Part shown: positions 11,669 to 22,421 of the stretch, one piece after another
How positions within the stretch are numbered: the stretch's first letter is position 1
How the letters are laid out: each line of letters begins with the position of its first letter
NCBI GenBank assembly: GCA_031291275.1
Contig: JARLJJ010000327.1
Location: 30,583 to 94,582, forward strand
DNA: 64,000 nucleotides
DNA from: Formivibrio sp.
GTDB taxonomy: Bacteria; Pseudomonadota; Gammaproteobacteria; Burkholderiales; Chitinibacteraceae
Direction: 5' to 3'
Translations under genes and position numbers: made by a program
The notes under the pieces: model-generated
Told to the model about the DNA's origin: nothing
The model's database searches: none
Seen by the model: the letters and a program-made list of their open reading frames with translations, nothing else

Positions 11669-12559
11669 ATGGAACTGAAAACGCTGCGCTCCTTTGTTGT
11701 GCTTGCCGAGGAGCTGCATTTTGGCCGGGCGGCCGGGCGCTTGTGTATTGTGCAGCCGGCGCTGAGCATGCAAATCAAGGTGCTTGAAGAGGAGCTTGGC
11801 GTCGCGCTATTCGATCGCGACCGGCACAAGGTTGAACTCAGTGCCGCAGGGAAAATATTCCTGCCCGAAGCCCAAGCCACGCTGGCCCAGGCGCAGCGTG
11901 CCATGCAACGGGTAAAATCGGCCGATAACGGTGAAATCGGTCTGATCCGCCTCGGTTTTGTGTCGTCATTGTTACCCTACTATCTGCCCCGGCTCATTCG
12001 TGAACTGCATGCGCAATATCCGTTGATCGAGCTGGAACTCAAGGATATGCCGAGCCCGGATCAGTTGGCTGCGCTTAAAGAAAACAAGCTCGACTTCGGA
12101 TTTATCCGCCTGCCGATAGAGAACAAGCTGGTTTCAACGCATCCGGTGCTGGAAGAATCTTTCATCGTGGTCTTGCCGGAAAATCACCCTTTGTGCGCGA
12201 ACGAAGTCATCATGCCGCTGGATTTGGTCGATTACCCCACATTCATCCTGGCTCGACGCTTCGCTCCCGGGTTTTACGACGAATTCTTGCAGGCGCTCAA
12301 ACGCAATGGACTGACCTTGCAGATACTGCAGGAGCTGGGCGAGTTCACCACGATGATCGCATTAATTGCTGCCGGCATGGGAATCGGCATTATTCCCAGG
12401 CTGGCGATGGCTGCGAAGCCGGATCATGTAGCGGTGCGTGAATTGTGCTTGCCCGATCATCACTCCCGGGTTGGGATGGCCTGGGTCGCTCTGGATTCGG
12501 CGATAAAGCGGACTTTTTTTGAGGCGGCAACACAATTAAACACGGTGGTTTCTGCGTGA
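11669..12559 (+). CDS. LysR-family transcriptional regulator
   Basis: MELKTLRSFVVLAEELHFGRAAGRLCIVQPALSMQIKVLEEELG; divergent to idnO. Confidence 0.92.
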   Translation: MELKTLRSFVVLAEELHFGRAAGRLCIVQPALSMQIKVLEEELGVALFDRDRHKVELSAAGKIFLPEAQATLAQAQRAMQRVKSADNGEIGLIRLGFVSSLLPYYLPRLIRELHAQYPLIELELKDMPSPDQLAALKENKLDFGFIRLPIENKLVSTHPVLEESFIVVLPENHPLCANEVIMPLDLVDYPTFILARRFAPGFYDEFLQALKRNGLTLQILQELGEFTTMIALIAAGMGIGIIPRLAMAAKPDHVAVRELCLPDHHSRVGMAWVALDSAIKRTFFEAATQLNTVVSA

Positions 12560-12697
12560 ACAGGATGCAATGGGCATTCATTCTGACAACACAGTTGTGT
12601 TCACGCAAAAAACAAACCTTGGGCAGGTGTAATCTGTTCGGTTTCATCATGGGCATGCGGATTTTTGTCCGAAAAATTGCAAAGGAACTCAGCCAAG

Positions 12698-13486
12698 ATG
12701 GTGCAAAATTTACCCGTAGAACTTATTGCCGAGGAATTGCGCCGCCTGCGCGCAGCCTCGCCGCTGGTTCATCTGCTGACCAACGAAGTGGTGCAGGAAA
12801 TCACCGCCAACGTGCTGCTGGCCGTGGGAGCTGCACCGGCGATGATCGTGGCCGAAGAAGAAGTGGGCGCATTCGCAGCGATGTCCGGTGCCGTCATGGT
12901 CAATGTCGGCACGCTCTATCCGGCGCGGTTGGCGGCGATGGAGCAGGCTGTCGTTGCCGCCAATCGGGCGGGAGTGCCGTGGACGCTTGATCCAGTAGCA
13001 GTGGGTGTGCTCGATTACCGTACTGCCGCATGCCGGCGTTTTCTGACCCAGCAACCGGCAGCGATCCGAGGCAACGCATCGGAAATTCTCGCCCTGGCTG
13101 GTTTTGAAGGCGGCGGACGTGGTGTCGACAGCACTGCGGGTTCGAATGCGGCATTGGCTGCCGCAACGCAACTGGCAAAAACAACCGGTGCTGTTGTGGC
13201 GGTGACCGGTGAAACAGACTTTATTACCGATGGCGTCACCACTTGGGCCACGCCGTGGGGGCACCCGGTCATGACCCGCGTGGTCGGAACCGGCTGTGCA
13301 TTGTCGGCACTGGTCGCCGCTTTTACCGCGCAGGCGCCGAATCGCTTGAATGCTGTGGCTGCCGCTTGTGCCGTCGCCGGTATTTGCGGCGAGCGCGCTG
13401 CACTTAGGAGTCGCGGTCCGGGCTCGTTCAAGGTCGATTTTCTTGATGCGCTTTATCAGCTGAGTCCTGAGGAACTGCTGCCATGA
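12698..13486 (+). CDS. thiM: Hydroxyethylthiazole kinase
   Basis: PLVHLLTNEVVQEITANVLLAVGAAPAM, VVGTGCALSALVAAF. Confidence 0.93.
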   Translation: MVQNLPVELIAEELRRLRAASPLVHLLTNEVVQEITANVLLAVGAAPAMIVAEEEVGAFAAMSGAVMVNVGTLYPARLAAMEQAVVAANRAGVPWTLDPVAVGVLDYRTAACRRFLTQQPAAIRGNASEILALAGFEGGGRGVDSTAGSNAALAAATQLAKTTGAVVAVTGETDFITDGVTTWATPWGHPVMTRVVGTGCALSALVAAFTAQAPNRLNAVAAACAVAGICGERAALRSRGPGSFKVDFLDALYQLSPEELLP

Positions 13487-14181
13487 TCGGCATGAAATCG
13501 TTCGATCTCTCGTTGTATCTGGTGCTTGACCCCGACCTGTGCGGCGGGCCGCAAGGCATGGTGGAAACAGCTCGGGTGGCGGCGCAACACGGTGCGAGCA
13601 TGGTTCAGTTGCGGGCGCCGAAGTGGAAGAAACGTCAGTGGCTGGAAACGGCGGCTGCGCTCAAAATGGTGCTTGATCCATTCGGTGTGCCACTGATCAT
13701 CAATGACCATATCGATGTGGCGCTGGCGGTGGATGCGGCAGGCGTGCATGTCGGGCAATCCGATCTGCCGGTGACTGTGGTGCGAAGACTGATCGGGCCG
13801 CGCAAACTGCTGGGTTTGTCGGTTTCGAATGCGGTCCAGCTGGCAGATGTCCCGCATGAATGGGTCGATTATCTGGGTATCGGCCCGGTGTATCCCACGG
13901 GCACCAAGCTTGATGCGGCGGCAGTGATCGGCCTGCCGTTGTTTGGTGAACTGGTCAAGGTGGCCCCGCTGCCAGTGGTGGCCATTGGCGGTATCCATGC
14001 CGGAAATTGCGCCCCTTTGTTTGCCGCCGGGACCCATGGCGTAGCGGTGGTATCGGCAATTTGCGGCCAGAATGACCTGGCGCTGGCGACGAAAAATATC
14101 CTTGATGAAATTCGCAGGATGCGGGTTTCTGGCCTGATGAATCCGGACTATCCGGACTTCTGCGCCGGCTGGATCGGCTAG
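13483..14181 (+). CDS. thiE: Thiamine-phosphate synthase
   Basis: GASMVQLRAPKW, VPLIINDHIDVAL, VHVGQSDLP, IGPVYPTGTK; overlaps thiM by 4 nt. Confidence 0.93.
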   Translation: MIGMKSFDLSLYLVLDPDLCGGPQGMVETARVAAQHGASMVQLRAPKWKKRQWLETAAALKMVLDPFGVPLIINDHIDVALAVDAAGVHVGQSDLPVTVVRRLIGPRKLLGLSVSNAVQLADVPHEWVDYLGIGPVYPTGTKLDAAAVIGLPLFGELVKVAPLPVVAIGGIHAGNCAPLFAAGTHGVAVVSAICGQNDLALATKNILDEIRRMRVSGLMNPDYPDFCAGWIG

Positions 14182-14278
14182 CGCTATATCTCGGGTTTAA
14201 TCATTCAACTGGGCGTCTTTGAAACGGTCCGGATATTGGCTTGACCAATATCCGGAGGTGTTGCGATGTGCGGATTTG

Positions 14279-17095
14279 TCAGCCCGTGGTCAGCATCCGC
14301 GCCAGATAATGCCCGGTATGGCTGGCCGGGTTCTTTGCCACGTCTTCCGGCGTGCCGCAGGCGATGATCTGCCCACCGCCGGCACCGCCTTCGGGTCCGA
14401 GATCGATCAGCCAGTCGGCCGTCTTGATCACGTCGAGATTGTGCTCGATCACCACCACGGTATTGCCGTGTTCGCGCAGGCGACGCAGCACGACCAGCAG
14501 CAGGTCGATATCGTGGAAGTGCAGGCCGGTGGTTGGTTCGTCCAGGATATAGAGCGTGCGGCCGGTGTCGCGCTTCGAGAGTTCCAGCCCCAGCTTCACG
14601 CGCTGCGCTTCGCCGCCGGAGAGCGTGGTGGCCGACTGTCCCAGACGGACATAGCCCAGACCGACATCCATCAGCGTTTGCAGCTTGCGCGCGACGACCG
14701 GGACAACGCTGAAGAATTCCAGCGCGTTTTCCACGGTCATTTCCAGCACTTCGTGGATGGTCTTGCCCTTGTAGGTGACTTCCAGCGATTCGCGGTTGTA
14801 GCGTTTGCCGTGGCAGACATCGCACGGCACGTAGATATCCGGCAGGAAGTGCATTTCCACCTTCAATACGCCATCGCCCTGGCACGCTTCGCAGCGCCCG
14901 CCCTTCACGTTGAAGCTGAAGCGCCCCGGGCCGTAGCCGCGCTCGCGCGACATCGGCACGCCAGCGAACAGCTCGCGGATCGGCGTGAACAGGCCGGTAT
15001 AGGTAGCCGGGTTCGAACGAGGGGTGCGGCCAATCGGCGATTGGTCGACATTGATTACCTTGTCGAAATGCTCCAGGCCGTGAATCGACTGGAATGGCGC
15101 AGGTTCGGCGCTGGCGCCGTTCAGGTCGCGTGCGGCGATCACATGCAAGGTATCGTTGATCAGCGTGGATTTGCCCGAGCCGGAAACCCCGGTCACGCAG
15201 ACCATCAGTCCGACCGGCAATGCCATCTCGACGTTTTTCAGATTGTTGCCGCTGGCGCCCTTGAGCGTGAGCCACTTTTCCGGATCGGGTTGGCGCCGGG
15301 TCGTCGGGGTTTCGATCTTGCGCAGCCCGGAAAGAAACTGGCCGGTGATCGAGCGCGGTTCGGCCATGATGTCTTCAGGCAAACCGGCAGCCAGCACTTC
15401 ACCGCCGTGTTCTCCGGCACCGGGGCCCATGTCGACCAGATAATCGGCCATGCGGATTGCATCTTCATCGTGTTCGACCACGATCACGGTGTTGTCGAGA
15501 TCGCGCAGGCGGTGCAGCGTACCCAGCAGGCGGTCATTGTCGCGCTGGTGCAGGCCGATCGAAGGCTCGTCCAGCACGTACATCACGCCGGTCAGCCCGG
15601 AGCCGATCTGGCTGGCCAGGCGGATGCGCTGGGCTTCGCCGCCGGAGAGCGTGTCGGCCGAGCGTTCCAGGCACAGGTAATCGAGACCGACGTTGACCAG
15701 GAAGCCCAGGCGGCTGCTGATTTCCTTGACGATGCGTTCGGCGATCTGCGCCTTGGCGCCTTCCAGTTGCAGTGTGTCGAAGAACTGCGCGCAATCCTTC
15801 AGCGAGAGCTGCGCGATGCGATGCAGGTTCTGTCCGCCGATCAGTACGTGGCGTGCTTCCTTGCGCAGCCGTGCGCCGCCGCAGTGCGGGCAGGCCTGGT
15901 TGTTCTGGTATTTGGCCAGCTCTTCGCGTACTGCCATCGAATCTGTTTCTTTGTAGCGCCGTTCCAGATTGTGAACGATGCCCTCGAATGCATGCAGACG
16001 TTCCACTTTCTGGCCGCGTTCGTTCATGTAGGCAAAACGGATATGTTCATTGCCGGAGCCGTGCAGGATTGCCTCTTGCGATTCGGCCGGCAGCTGGTTC
16101 CATGGCAGGTTCACGTCAAAGCCATAATGCTCGGCAATGCCGGTGAGCATTTGGAAATAGAATTGGTTGCGTCGATCCCAGCCCTTGATGGCACCGCTGG
16201 CAAGGCTCAGATCCGGATGCGCGACAATGCGCTTCGGATCGAAGAAGGTGATATGACCCAGTCCATCGCACTTGGGGCAGGCGCCCATCGGGTTGTTGAA
16301 CGAGAACAGGCGCGGTTCGAGTTCGGGCAGACTGTAGCTGCACACCGGGCAGGCAAACTTGGCCGAGAACCAGTGTTCCTTGCCGCTATCCATTTCCACG
16401 GCAATCGCGCGCCCTTCGGCGTGGCGCAAAGCGGTTTCGAATGATTCGGCCAGGCGCTGCTGCAGGTCGGCGCGCACCTTCAGGCGGTCGATCACCACTT
16501 CGATGGTGTGTTTCTTGTTCTTGTCGAGCTTCGGTGTTTCGTCCAGCTCGAAGACTTCGCCATCGATGCGTGCCCGCACAAATCCCTGCGCGCGCAGCTC
16601 GTCGAACAGGTCCAGATTCTCGCCCTTGCGCCCGACGATCAAGGGCGCCAGGATCATCAGCTTGGTTTCTTCCGGCAGCGCCAGCACGTGATCGACCATC
16701 TGGCTCACGGTCTGGCTTTCCAGCGCCTGGCCGTGTTCCGGGCAATACGGCGTGCCAACGCGCGCAAACAGCAAGCGCAGGTAATCGTGGATTTCGGTGA
16801 CGGTGCCCACGGTCGAGCGCGGGTTATGGCTGGTGGCTTTCTGTTCGATTGAAATGGCCGGCGAAAGCCCTTCGATCAGATCGACATCCGGTTTTTCCAT
16901 CAGCTGCAGAAATTGTCGCGCATAGGCTGAAAGCGATTCGACATAGCGGCGCTGCCCTTCTGCATACAGCGTATCGAAGGCGAGCGACGATTTGCCAGAG
17001 CCGGAAAGCCCGGTGATGACCACCAGCTTGCCGCGGGGGATATCGAGGTTCACATTCTTGAGGTTGTGCGTACGAGCACCGCGAATGCGGATCAT
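14279..17095 (-). CDS. uvrA: Excinuclease ABC subunit A
   Basis: [63 protein letters not shown]; two ABC modules. Confidence 0.97.
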   Translation of the reverse strand: MIRIRGARTHNLKNVNLDIPRGKLVVITGLSGSGKSSLAFDTLYAEGQRRYVESLSAYARQFLQLMEKPDVDLIEGLSPAISIEQKATSHNPRSTVGTVTEIHDYLRLLFARVGTPYCPEHGQALESQTVSQMVDHVLALPEETKLMILAPLIVGRKGENLDLFDELRAQGFVRARIDGEVFELDETPKLDKNKKHTIEVVIDRLKVRADLQQRLAESFETALRHAEGRAIAVEMDSGKEHWFSAKFACPVCSYSLPELEPRLFSFNNPMGACPKCDGLGHITFFDPKRIVAHPDLSLASGAIKGWDRRNQFYFQMLTGIAEHYGFDVNLPWNQLPAESQEAILHGSGNEHIRFAYMNERGQKVERLHAFEGIVHNLERRYKETDSMAVREELAKYQNNQACPHCGGARLRKEARHVLIGGQNLHRIAQLSLKDCAQFFDTLQLEGAKAQIAERIVKEISSRLGFLVNVGLDYLCLERSADTLSGGEAQRIRLASQIGSGLTGVMYVLDEPSIGLHQRDNDRLLGTLHRLRDLDNTVIVVEHDEDAIRMADYLVDMGPGAGEHGGEVLAAGLPEDIMAEPRSITGQFLSGLRKIETPTTRRQPDPEKWLTLKGASGNNLKNVEMALPVGLMVCVTGVSGSGKSTLINDTLHVIAARDLNGASAEPAPFQSIHGLEHFDKVINVDQSPIGRTPRSNPATYTGLFTPIRELFAGVPMSRERGYGPGRFSFNVKGGRCEACQGDGVLKVEMHFLPDIYVPCDVCHGKRYNRESLEVTYKGKTIHEVLEMTVENALEFFSVVPVVARKLQTLMDVGLGYVRLGQSATTLSGGEAQRVKLGLELSKRDTGRTLYILDEPTTGLHFHDIDLLLVVLRRLREHGNTVVVIEHNLDVIKTADWLIDLGPEGGAGGGQIIACGTPEDVAKNPASHTGHYLARMLTTG

Positions 17096-17264
17096 GGGCT
17101 GGTCGGGGGCGGGGCGGTACATGACTGATGTGGCCGGTTGCAGTGGAACCAACCATTTTACCGGATGCATGGAGGCAGGATAGGGAATTGTGGCAGATTG
17201 CCGATAGAGTCGGGCGGAGCAGGCGGTTTTCTGCTGATGTTTTGGCTTGCCGGAACCGTGTTTT

Positions 17265-19127
17265 TCAGCTCAGCGATTCCATCAGCGAATGGTAAAAGGC
17301 GAAATGATTACGGCCGTGCTGCTTTGCCTGGTACATGGCCACATCGGCGCGATGGGTCAGTGTGGTGACGTCCAGGCCATCCTCCGGGCACAGGGCAATG
17401 CCAATCGAGGTCGTGATATCCAAAAGGTGTCCCTCGATTTGGTAGGGCTGGCTGACCGCGGAAATCAGTTTCTCTGCGACATGGGTGGCGGCTGCCGGAT
17501 CGTCGATTTGATCGATCATCAGCAGGAATTCGTCGCCACCCTGGCGGCAAAGCGTATCCGTGGCGCGCACGCAAGTTTGCATCCTGGCGGCGACTTCTTT
17601 CAGCAGCAAGTCGCCGATATGGTGCCCGAGCGTATCGTTGATCTGCTTGAAGTGGTCGAGGTCGAGGAATAGCACGCCGAAACGGCCACCATGCCGTTCG
17701 ATTCGTGCGATAGCTTGTTCGATATGCTCTTCAAGCAGCCTGCGGTTGGCCAAGCCGGTCAGGAAATCGTGTTCGGAAAGAAAACGAAAGCGCGCGCTGA
17801 TCTTGCGTTCGGTGGCATCGGAGAATACGCCGATGTAGTGCGTGACGGTCCCGGTCTCGTCCTGGATGCAGGAAATGGTCAGATAAGCCGGGTAAATTTC
17901 CCCGTTTTTGCGGCGATGGGAGACTTCACCTACCCACGGCTGGTTTTTGCCGACCACGGTCCAGTCCGGCTTGGGATCGCTTTCATTGTCTTCAGGGCAG
18001 GCGTAAAGCATGGCGGGCGATTGTCCGATCACTTCGCTGGCCGAGTAGCCGGTGATGTCACTGAACGCACGGTTGACCGAAAAAATGCGCATGGCCGCGG
18101 TGGCAATAAAAATGGCTTCCGCGCTGGATTTGAATACTTGCGCCGACAGGCTGAGCTGCTCGTCTGTTGCTGCCTGAATTTGCGCAGTGTGCAGCAGGCG
18201 GTTGTAGATGAAGACGGAAAGACCGATGACGGCAAAAATCGACAGGCCGATCACGGCCAGCAGGATGCGCATCTGTTTTTGCCATTGCGCCAGTAGTACT
18301 TCGCGGTCCAGATGAATATGCAGTGCAAACGGAAAAATCCGTGAAGCCTGGTAGGCGGTCAACGTGGCGCGTCCTGCCAGGGTGTGCTCGAAAACGGCGG
18401 GATGTGCGGTATCGCCATGTTCTCCGGGCAGCAAGTCGAGGCGTATCCCGGGGTGTCTACGTTCATCGGTCGAAAACAGCAGCGTGCGATCCAGCCGGAA
18501 TAGCTCGATATGTCCCGCATCCGGGGCAATAAGCTGGCTGAATTGGTTGATGAAATAATCCGTATTGACGGTCGCCAGAAAAGTAAATGCTTGCTGATGG
18601 ATGAAGACGATTTTCATCACAGGCAAAAAAACCAGCGCATCGGGTGCTGCTGGTTTTTCCGGTGTGGTGGGTTCCCCTTGATTCAGATGCCTGCCTATCC
18701 AGGGAACACCGATGCGAAATACTTCGGTCGGGGTAGTCATTCGCGGCAGGAAATTGGCGGTATCGATTTTTTTGCCGACATCTTCCGGGTGCGAGCTTGA
18801 CACGACGAAGCCATTTTTATCGATCAGTGCAAGCGAGCGCAGGTAGGGCACGTTGTGCAAGGCAAGGGTAAATGCATTTTTCGCCGGGATGCCCGATTCC
18901 AGAATGACCGGGGCATTTTTGAGTGCGACATCAATGTTGTTGAAGCTCTGGGTCAGGTAATCCTCGAAGACGCGGGCCTGAATGGAGACCAGATTCAGGC
19001 CGCTGTCGATTTTCTGTTTTTGCAACAACCATATTGCATAGCCGCTCGCCGCCAGCATGGAGAGCACCATGCTGGTAACGATGCCGATAAATAGGCAGCG
19101 GATGTTTTTATGGCGAAAATCAAACAC
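17265..19127 (-). CDS. Membrane sensor diguanylate cyclase (periplasmic Cache-like + PAS + GGDEF)
   Basis: N-terminal TM, PAS region, [20 protein letters not shown] motif [12 protein letters not shown]. Confidence 0.9.
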   Translation of the reverse strand: MFDFRHKNIRCLFIGIVTSMVLSMLAASGYAIWLLQKQKIDSGLNLVSIQARVFEDYLTQSFNNIDVALKNAPVILESGIPAKNAFTLALHNVPYLRSLALIDKNGFVVSSSHPEDVGKKIDTANFLPRMTTPTEVFRIGVPWIGRHLNQGEPTTPEKPAAPDALVFLPVMKIVFIHQQAFTFLATVNTDYFINQFSQLIAPDAGHIELFRLDRTLLFSTDERRHPGIRLDLLPGEHGDTAHPAVFEHTLAGRATLTAYQASRIFPFALHIHLDREVLLAQWQKQMRILLAVIGLSIFAVIGLSVFIYNRLLHTAQIQAATDEQLSLSAQVFKSSAEAIFIATAAMRIFSVNRAFSDITGYSASEVIGQSPAMLYACPEDNESDPKPDWTVVGKNQPWVGEVSHRRKNGEIYPAYLTISCIQDETGTVTHYIGVFSDATERKISARFRFLSEHDFLTGLANRRLLEEHIEQAIARIERHGGRFGVLFLDLDHFKQINDTLGHHIGDLLLKEVAARMQTCVRATDTLCRQGGDEFLLMIDQIDDPAAATHVAEKLISAVSQPYQIEGHLLDITTSIGIALCPEDGLDVTTLTHRADVAMYQAKQHGRNHFAFYHSLMESLS

Positions 19128-19145
19128 CGGATGGCTCCTGCAAGC

Positions 19146-19934
19146 TCAGTGATTCACCACGATGGCGTCAAGTTTCTGGCGCTTGGCTGCTGCGAGCAGC
19201 CGCCCATCTCGCTTGATATCACTCACGAATTGTTCGATTCGTGCCAGCCAGACAAGGTCGCCCTTCTGCATGGCATAAGCGTAACTCGTTAGTTGGTAAA
19301 CCCCGGAAGGTGCGACCAGGCGAGCCCAATCCGTGGTTTCCAGCATGCGCCGGCTATAGGGGTAGTCGGTCATAAAGACATCGGCGCGACCGGATTCCAC
19401 TTCCTGTTCCCGGGCATGCGGGCTGTCGAGTATCTCCAGCGAGGCATGCTTCAGTTTTTCGCGCATCACCGTTTCGTGCAGTGTGCCTTTGGCGACGGCA
19501 ACTGCCACGCCAGGTTTGTCGATGTCATCCCAGTTCTTGATGCGGCGATTGGTTTGCGTGGTGATCGCATAAATGTCGCTTTGCAGATAGGGATGACTGA
19601 AGCTCAGTTTTTCTGCGCGTTGCGGCAGTACGCCGACGGCAAACATGGCAATGTCGCAACGATCCTGTTCGATGTCGTCGATCAGTCGCGCAAAATTGCT
19701 ATCGACAAAAACCGGGGAGACGCCCAGATCACTGGCAAGTGCCTGGGCCAGGTCGATATCGATGCCGGAAAGTTGTTGGGTTCTGGGGTTACGGTAGGTA
19801 ATGCCGTAATAATCGGGCCAGATACAGACGCGCAGTATCTTGGAAGATTGTACCCGAGCCAACCGGCTGGGGTCGGCGTGTGCCAGTTCGATTAAAAACA
19901 GCAGGGAGGTAAAGGCCAGCAATATGCGAAACAT
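19146..19934 (-). CDS. Periplasmic amino-acid-type solute-binding protein (SBP_bac_3)
   Basis: Signal peptide, LRVCIWPDYYGITYRNPRTQQLSGIDIDLAQALASDLG. Confidence 0.87.
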   Translation of the reverse strand: MFRILLAFTSLLFLIELAHADPSRLARVQSSKILRVCIWPDYYGITYRNPRTQQLSGIDIDLAQALASDLGVSPVFVDSNFARLIDDIEQDRCDIAMFAVGVLPQRAEKLSFSHPYLQSDIYAITTQTNRRIKNWDDIDKPGVAVAVAKGTLHETVMREKLKHASLEILDSPHAREQEVESGRADVFMTDYPYSRRMLETTDWARLVAPSGVYQLTSYAYAMQKGDLVWLARIEQFVSDIKRDGRLLAAAKRQKLDAIVVNH

Positions 19935-20085
19935 CGGATTCTCCGGTGCAGGGGCATTGGTCAGGCCGGGTGACCTATTTGATTAGGGGTTTCCCTAGCT
20001 ATTGTAAGGTTAATTTACCATTAAACAAGATGTGGGTATTCCAAAACCGTGAATTTATCGCTGGGATGAATACGGGACGGGGAAA

Positions 20086-22305
20086 TTAGTCAGGAAGCGT
20101 GATGGGATCAAGCCAATGACTTTGGTCACGGAAGACCACCACACTGCCGCTGGCATCGCCTTTCTCATCAAGAATACAGGCCACGGCTTCCTGAATCGTG
20201 AAAGTCAGGCCAAATCGATTGAGCAGGACAGCGGTGCGGTGTCGCAGAGGGGCATGACTGGTGGCGAGCGTTTGGCGTGGCAGGCAGGGCAGTGGCAATC
20301 GGGTTACCGGATCAATCACCTGAAAGACTTGTTCGATGGGCAGGTTGAGTGCTTCTTGCGCCTCTCTGCCTGTGAGTGCAATGGCGACGGGATTCAGATA
20401 ATCGACGCGACCTGCCAGATCGGTGGTGATCACGCCGTCAGAAAGCGATTCCAGGATGGCGATCAGTCGCTGTTTTTCTGCCAGGACTTTGAGTCGTGCC
20501 TGGTGTAATGCAGTGATGTCGCGCCCGATGCCCCGGTAGCCGACAAAATAACCCGCTTTGTCCAGAACCGGCTTGCCGGACAGGCTGATCACCAAGGGGT
20601 CGTTGCCGTTGCGCAGGATAAAAGTGAAATCCCGGTAAGGCTGATGCGCATCAAGCGCTTTGCGGTGACTGATCCATTGCGCTTCGCTCAATCCGGCTTG
20701 CGCCAGTTCTCCCGGGCCAAGCTCGACGCTATGGGCTGGATTGACCTCATGGATTTTGAAAAAACCACCGGTTACGTGGGTAAATCGTCCTTCTTCGTCC
20801 TGTTCCCAAACCCAATCGTTTGAAAGGGTCATTAAATCAGCGAGCCGTTCATTCTGCTGGTGTAACTCATCGTTTTGTTCAATCTCCCGGGTGATCTCGC
20901 GGGCGTGCAAGCCTGTGCCGAGAGATTGGTTGTCGGCATCCTGCAACGGGATCACGATCACTTCGTAGTGGTGAATGGTGCCGTTGGTGTCGCAGTGGCT
21001 ACTGGTGGTGTGCAATGGTGTGTTCAATTCCCCCAATTCGGCGGAAAGGAGCAGAGGCTCGTCGAATTGATCCAGCGGCTTGTCTTCGCGGCCAAAGCGG
21101 TTTTGCGCGGACTGATTGGCATAGTTAATCTGACCGTTTGTATTGCGGATCACAATGAAGTCGCTGATCTGGTCGGCGATGGCCATTAATTGCTGGCATT
21201 GGATTTCACGTTGCTGGAAATTGGCCGTGAGATCCAGCGCCCATTGCCTGGCGCGGTCCACGGCATTCTTTTTTGTTTGCAGGAGTGTGCCGAGTAGGAG
21301 GGTGATGCCCATACTGGCCAGTGCCGTTAGCCACAATCCGCCCTGATATTGCGGCGCAATTCCCCAAGGGGTTGCACATAATTCCAGTCGCCATTGCCGA
21401 CCAGGCATGTTGATCAATTTATTGCTGCACAAGAGTGTGCCCGGATGATTGGGTTGAATTCGGGTCTCGACGAGTTGTGCTTCTGGGCGACGGGTGGCGC
21501 GATCTATTTCGCCGCCGGTATCGTAGAGCCGTATTCGCGTTAATTTTTTTTGCAAGGCAGCATCCATACCGGACAGCATCTGATCTACGTGATATATAGC
21601 CGTCAGCGATCCGCGGTAGCGTGACCGCCGCTCTGCCGTATTCGAAGGCTTGGGCCCGGCGGTGTATACCGGGTAATGCATCATGAAACCTAGAGGCGCA
21701 TTCGTTTGCCGGCCGAGTATGAACGGTGGGCTGGTCATGCCGCGACCTTCATCGCGGGACAGGGCCAGTGCGCTGCGGTTTTCCGTCAGGCTTAACAGAT
21801 CGAGCCCAAGGTAATCGGCGGTGGCTGTGTTGACGGGATAGAGGTAATCCACCGGTTGCGTGTGAGCCAGTCCAGTATCAGGATGGACCGTATAGCCCAG
21901 ATAAGCGGTGGCGCGTTTGCTGCGGGGGTCACGCACCGCCGTGGTGAAAGTCTGAAGTTGATCGTGTTCAACCTGACGGGAAAATCCGATCGCAATAAAA
22001 CCGGCAAGGCGAGTCAGGATGTTTTGATTATCCAGAATAGCCTGGAATGTTTCCGGCTTGAGGTCGGGATTGGCGATGAATGCGCCCTGCAAGCCGCGTA
22101 ATACCTCCCCTTGTTCGTTCAACCGGCTCTCAATCTGTTGTGTGGCCTGTTCGGTGATTCGGTTCAATTGTTCCTGGGCCTCTCCTTGAATCACCCGGCT
22201 GAATCCCATGACCAGCAATCCGGCAAGCAACAACCCACCCAGCAGCGTCAGCAGGAACGGACGCAGTTTGGACAAGGTGGCGAGGAGTTGGTTAGGCGGG
22301 TGCAT
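20086..22305 (-). CDS. CHASE-like membrane sensor with multiple PAS domains, no recognisable output domain
   Basis: TM + periplasmic region (LAGFIAIGFSRQVEHD), second TM, PAS/PAC repeats; ORF stops after the last PAC (VVVFRDQSHWLDPITLPD). Confidence 0.8.
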   Translation of the reverse strand: MHPPNQLLATLSKLRPFLLTLLGGLLLAGLLVMGFSRVIQGEAQEQLNRITEQATQQIESRLNEQGEVLRGLQGAFIANPDLKPETFQAILDNQNILTRLAGFIAIGFSRQVEHDQLQTFTTAVRDPRSKRATAYLGYTVHPDTGLAHTQPVDYLYPVNTATADYLGLDLLSLTENRSALALSRDEGRGMTSPPFILGRQTNAPLGFMMHYPVYTAGPKPSNTAERRSRYRGSLTAIYHVDQMLSGMDAALQKKLTRIRLYDTGGEIDRATRRPEAQLVETRIQPNHPGTLLCSNKLINMPGRQWRLELCATPWGIAPQYQGGLWLTALASMGITLLLGTLLQTKKNAVDRARQWALDLTANFQQREIQCQQLMAIADQISDFIVIRNTNGQINYANQSAQNRFGREDKPLDQFDEPLLLSAELGELNTPLHTTSSHCDTNGTIHHYEVIVIPLQDADNQSLGTGLHAREITREIEQNDELHQQNERLADLMTLSNDWVWEQDEEGRFTHVTGGFFKIHEVNPAHSVELGPGELAQAGLSEAQWISHRKALDAHQPYRDFTFILRNGNDPLVISLSGKPVLDKAGYFVGYRGIGRDITALHQARLKVLAEKQRLIAILESLSDGVITTDLAGRVDYLNPVAIALTGREAQEALNLPIEQVFQVIDPVTRLPLPCLPRQTLATSHAPLRHRTAVLLNRFGLTFTIQEAVACILDEKGDASGSVVVFRDQSHWLDPITLPD

Positions 22306-22421
22306 GGCCGAAGCACACAAGGAGTTTTTTTTACTATGGTGCATGAATCCGGCGGGCGCCAATGCTGATCGAACAACGATCGGACTTTTTTGCTGTCGGT
22401 AGGCGTAGGTGTTTCTAAGAT

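Noticed and set aside
12560-12697. TPP riboswitch upstream of thiM
   Set aside because: Looked for the CTGAGA...-type thi-box core and did not find a convincing match
14205-15275. 356-aa minus-strand ORF
   Set aside because: Out-of-frame Arg-rich reading inside uvrA
14219-16444. 741-aa plus-strand ORF
   Set aside because: Antisense shadow of uvrA; GC-rich third positions keep the opposite frame open
17096-17264. LexA/SOS box upstream of uvrA
   Set aside because: No CTGT-N8-ACAG-like site recognised
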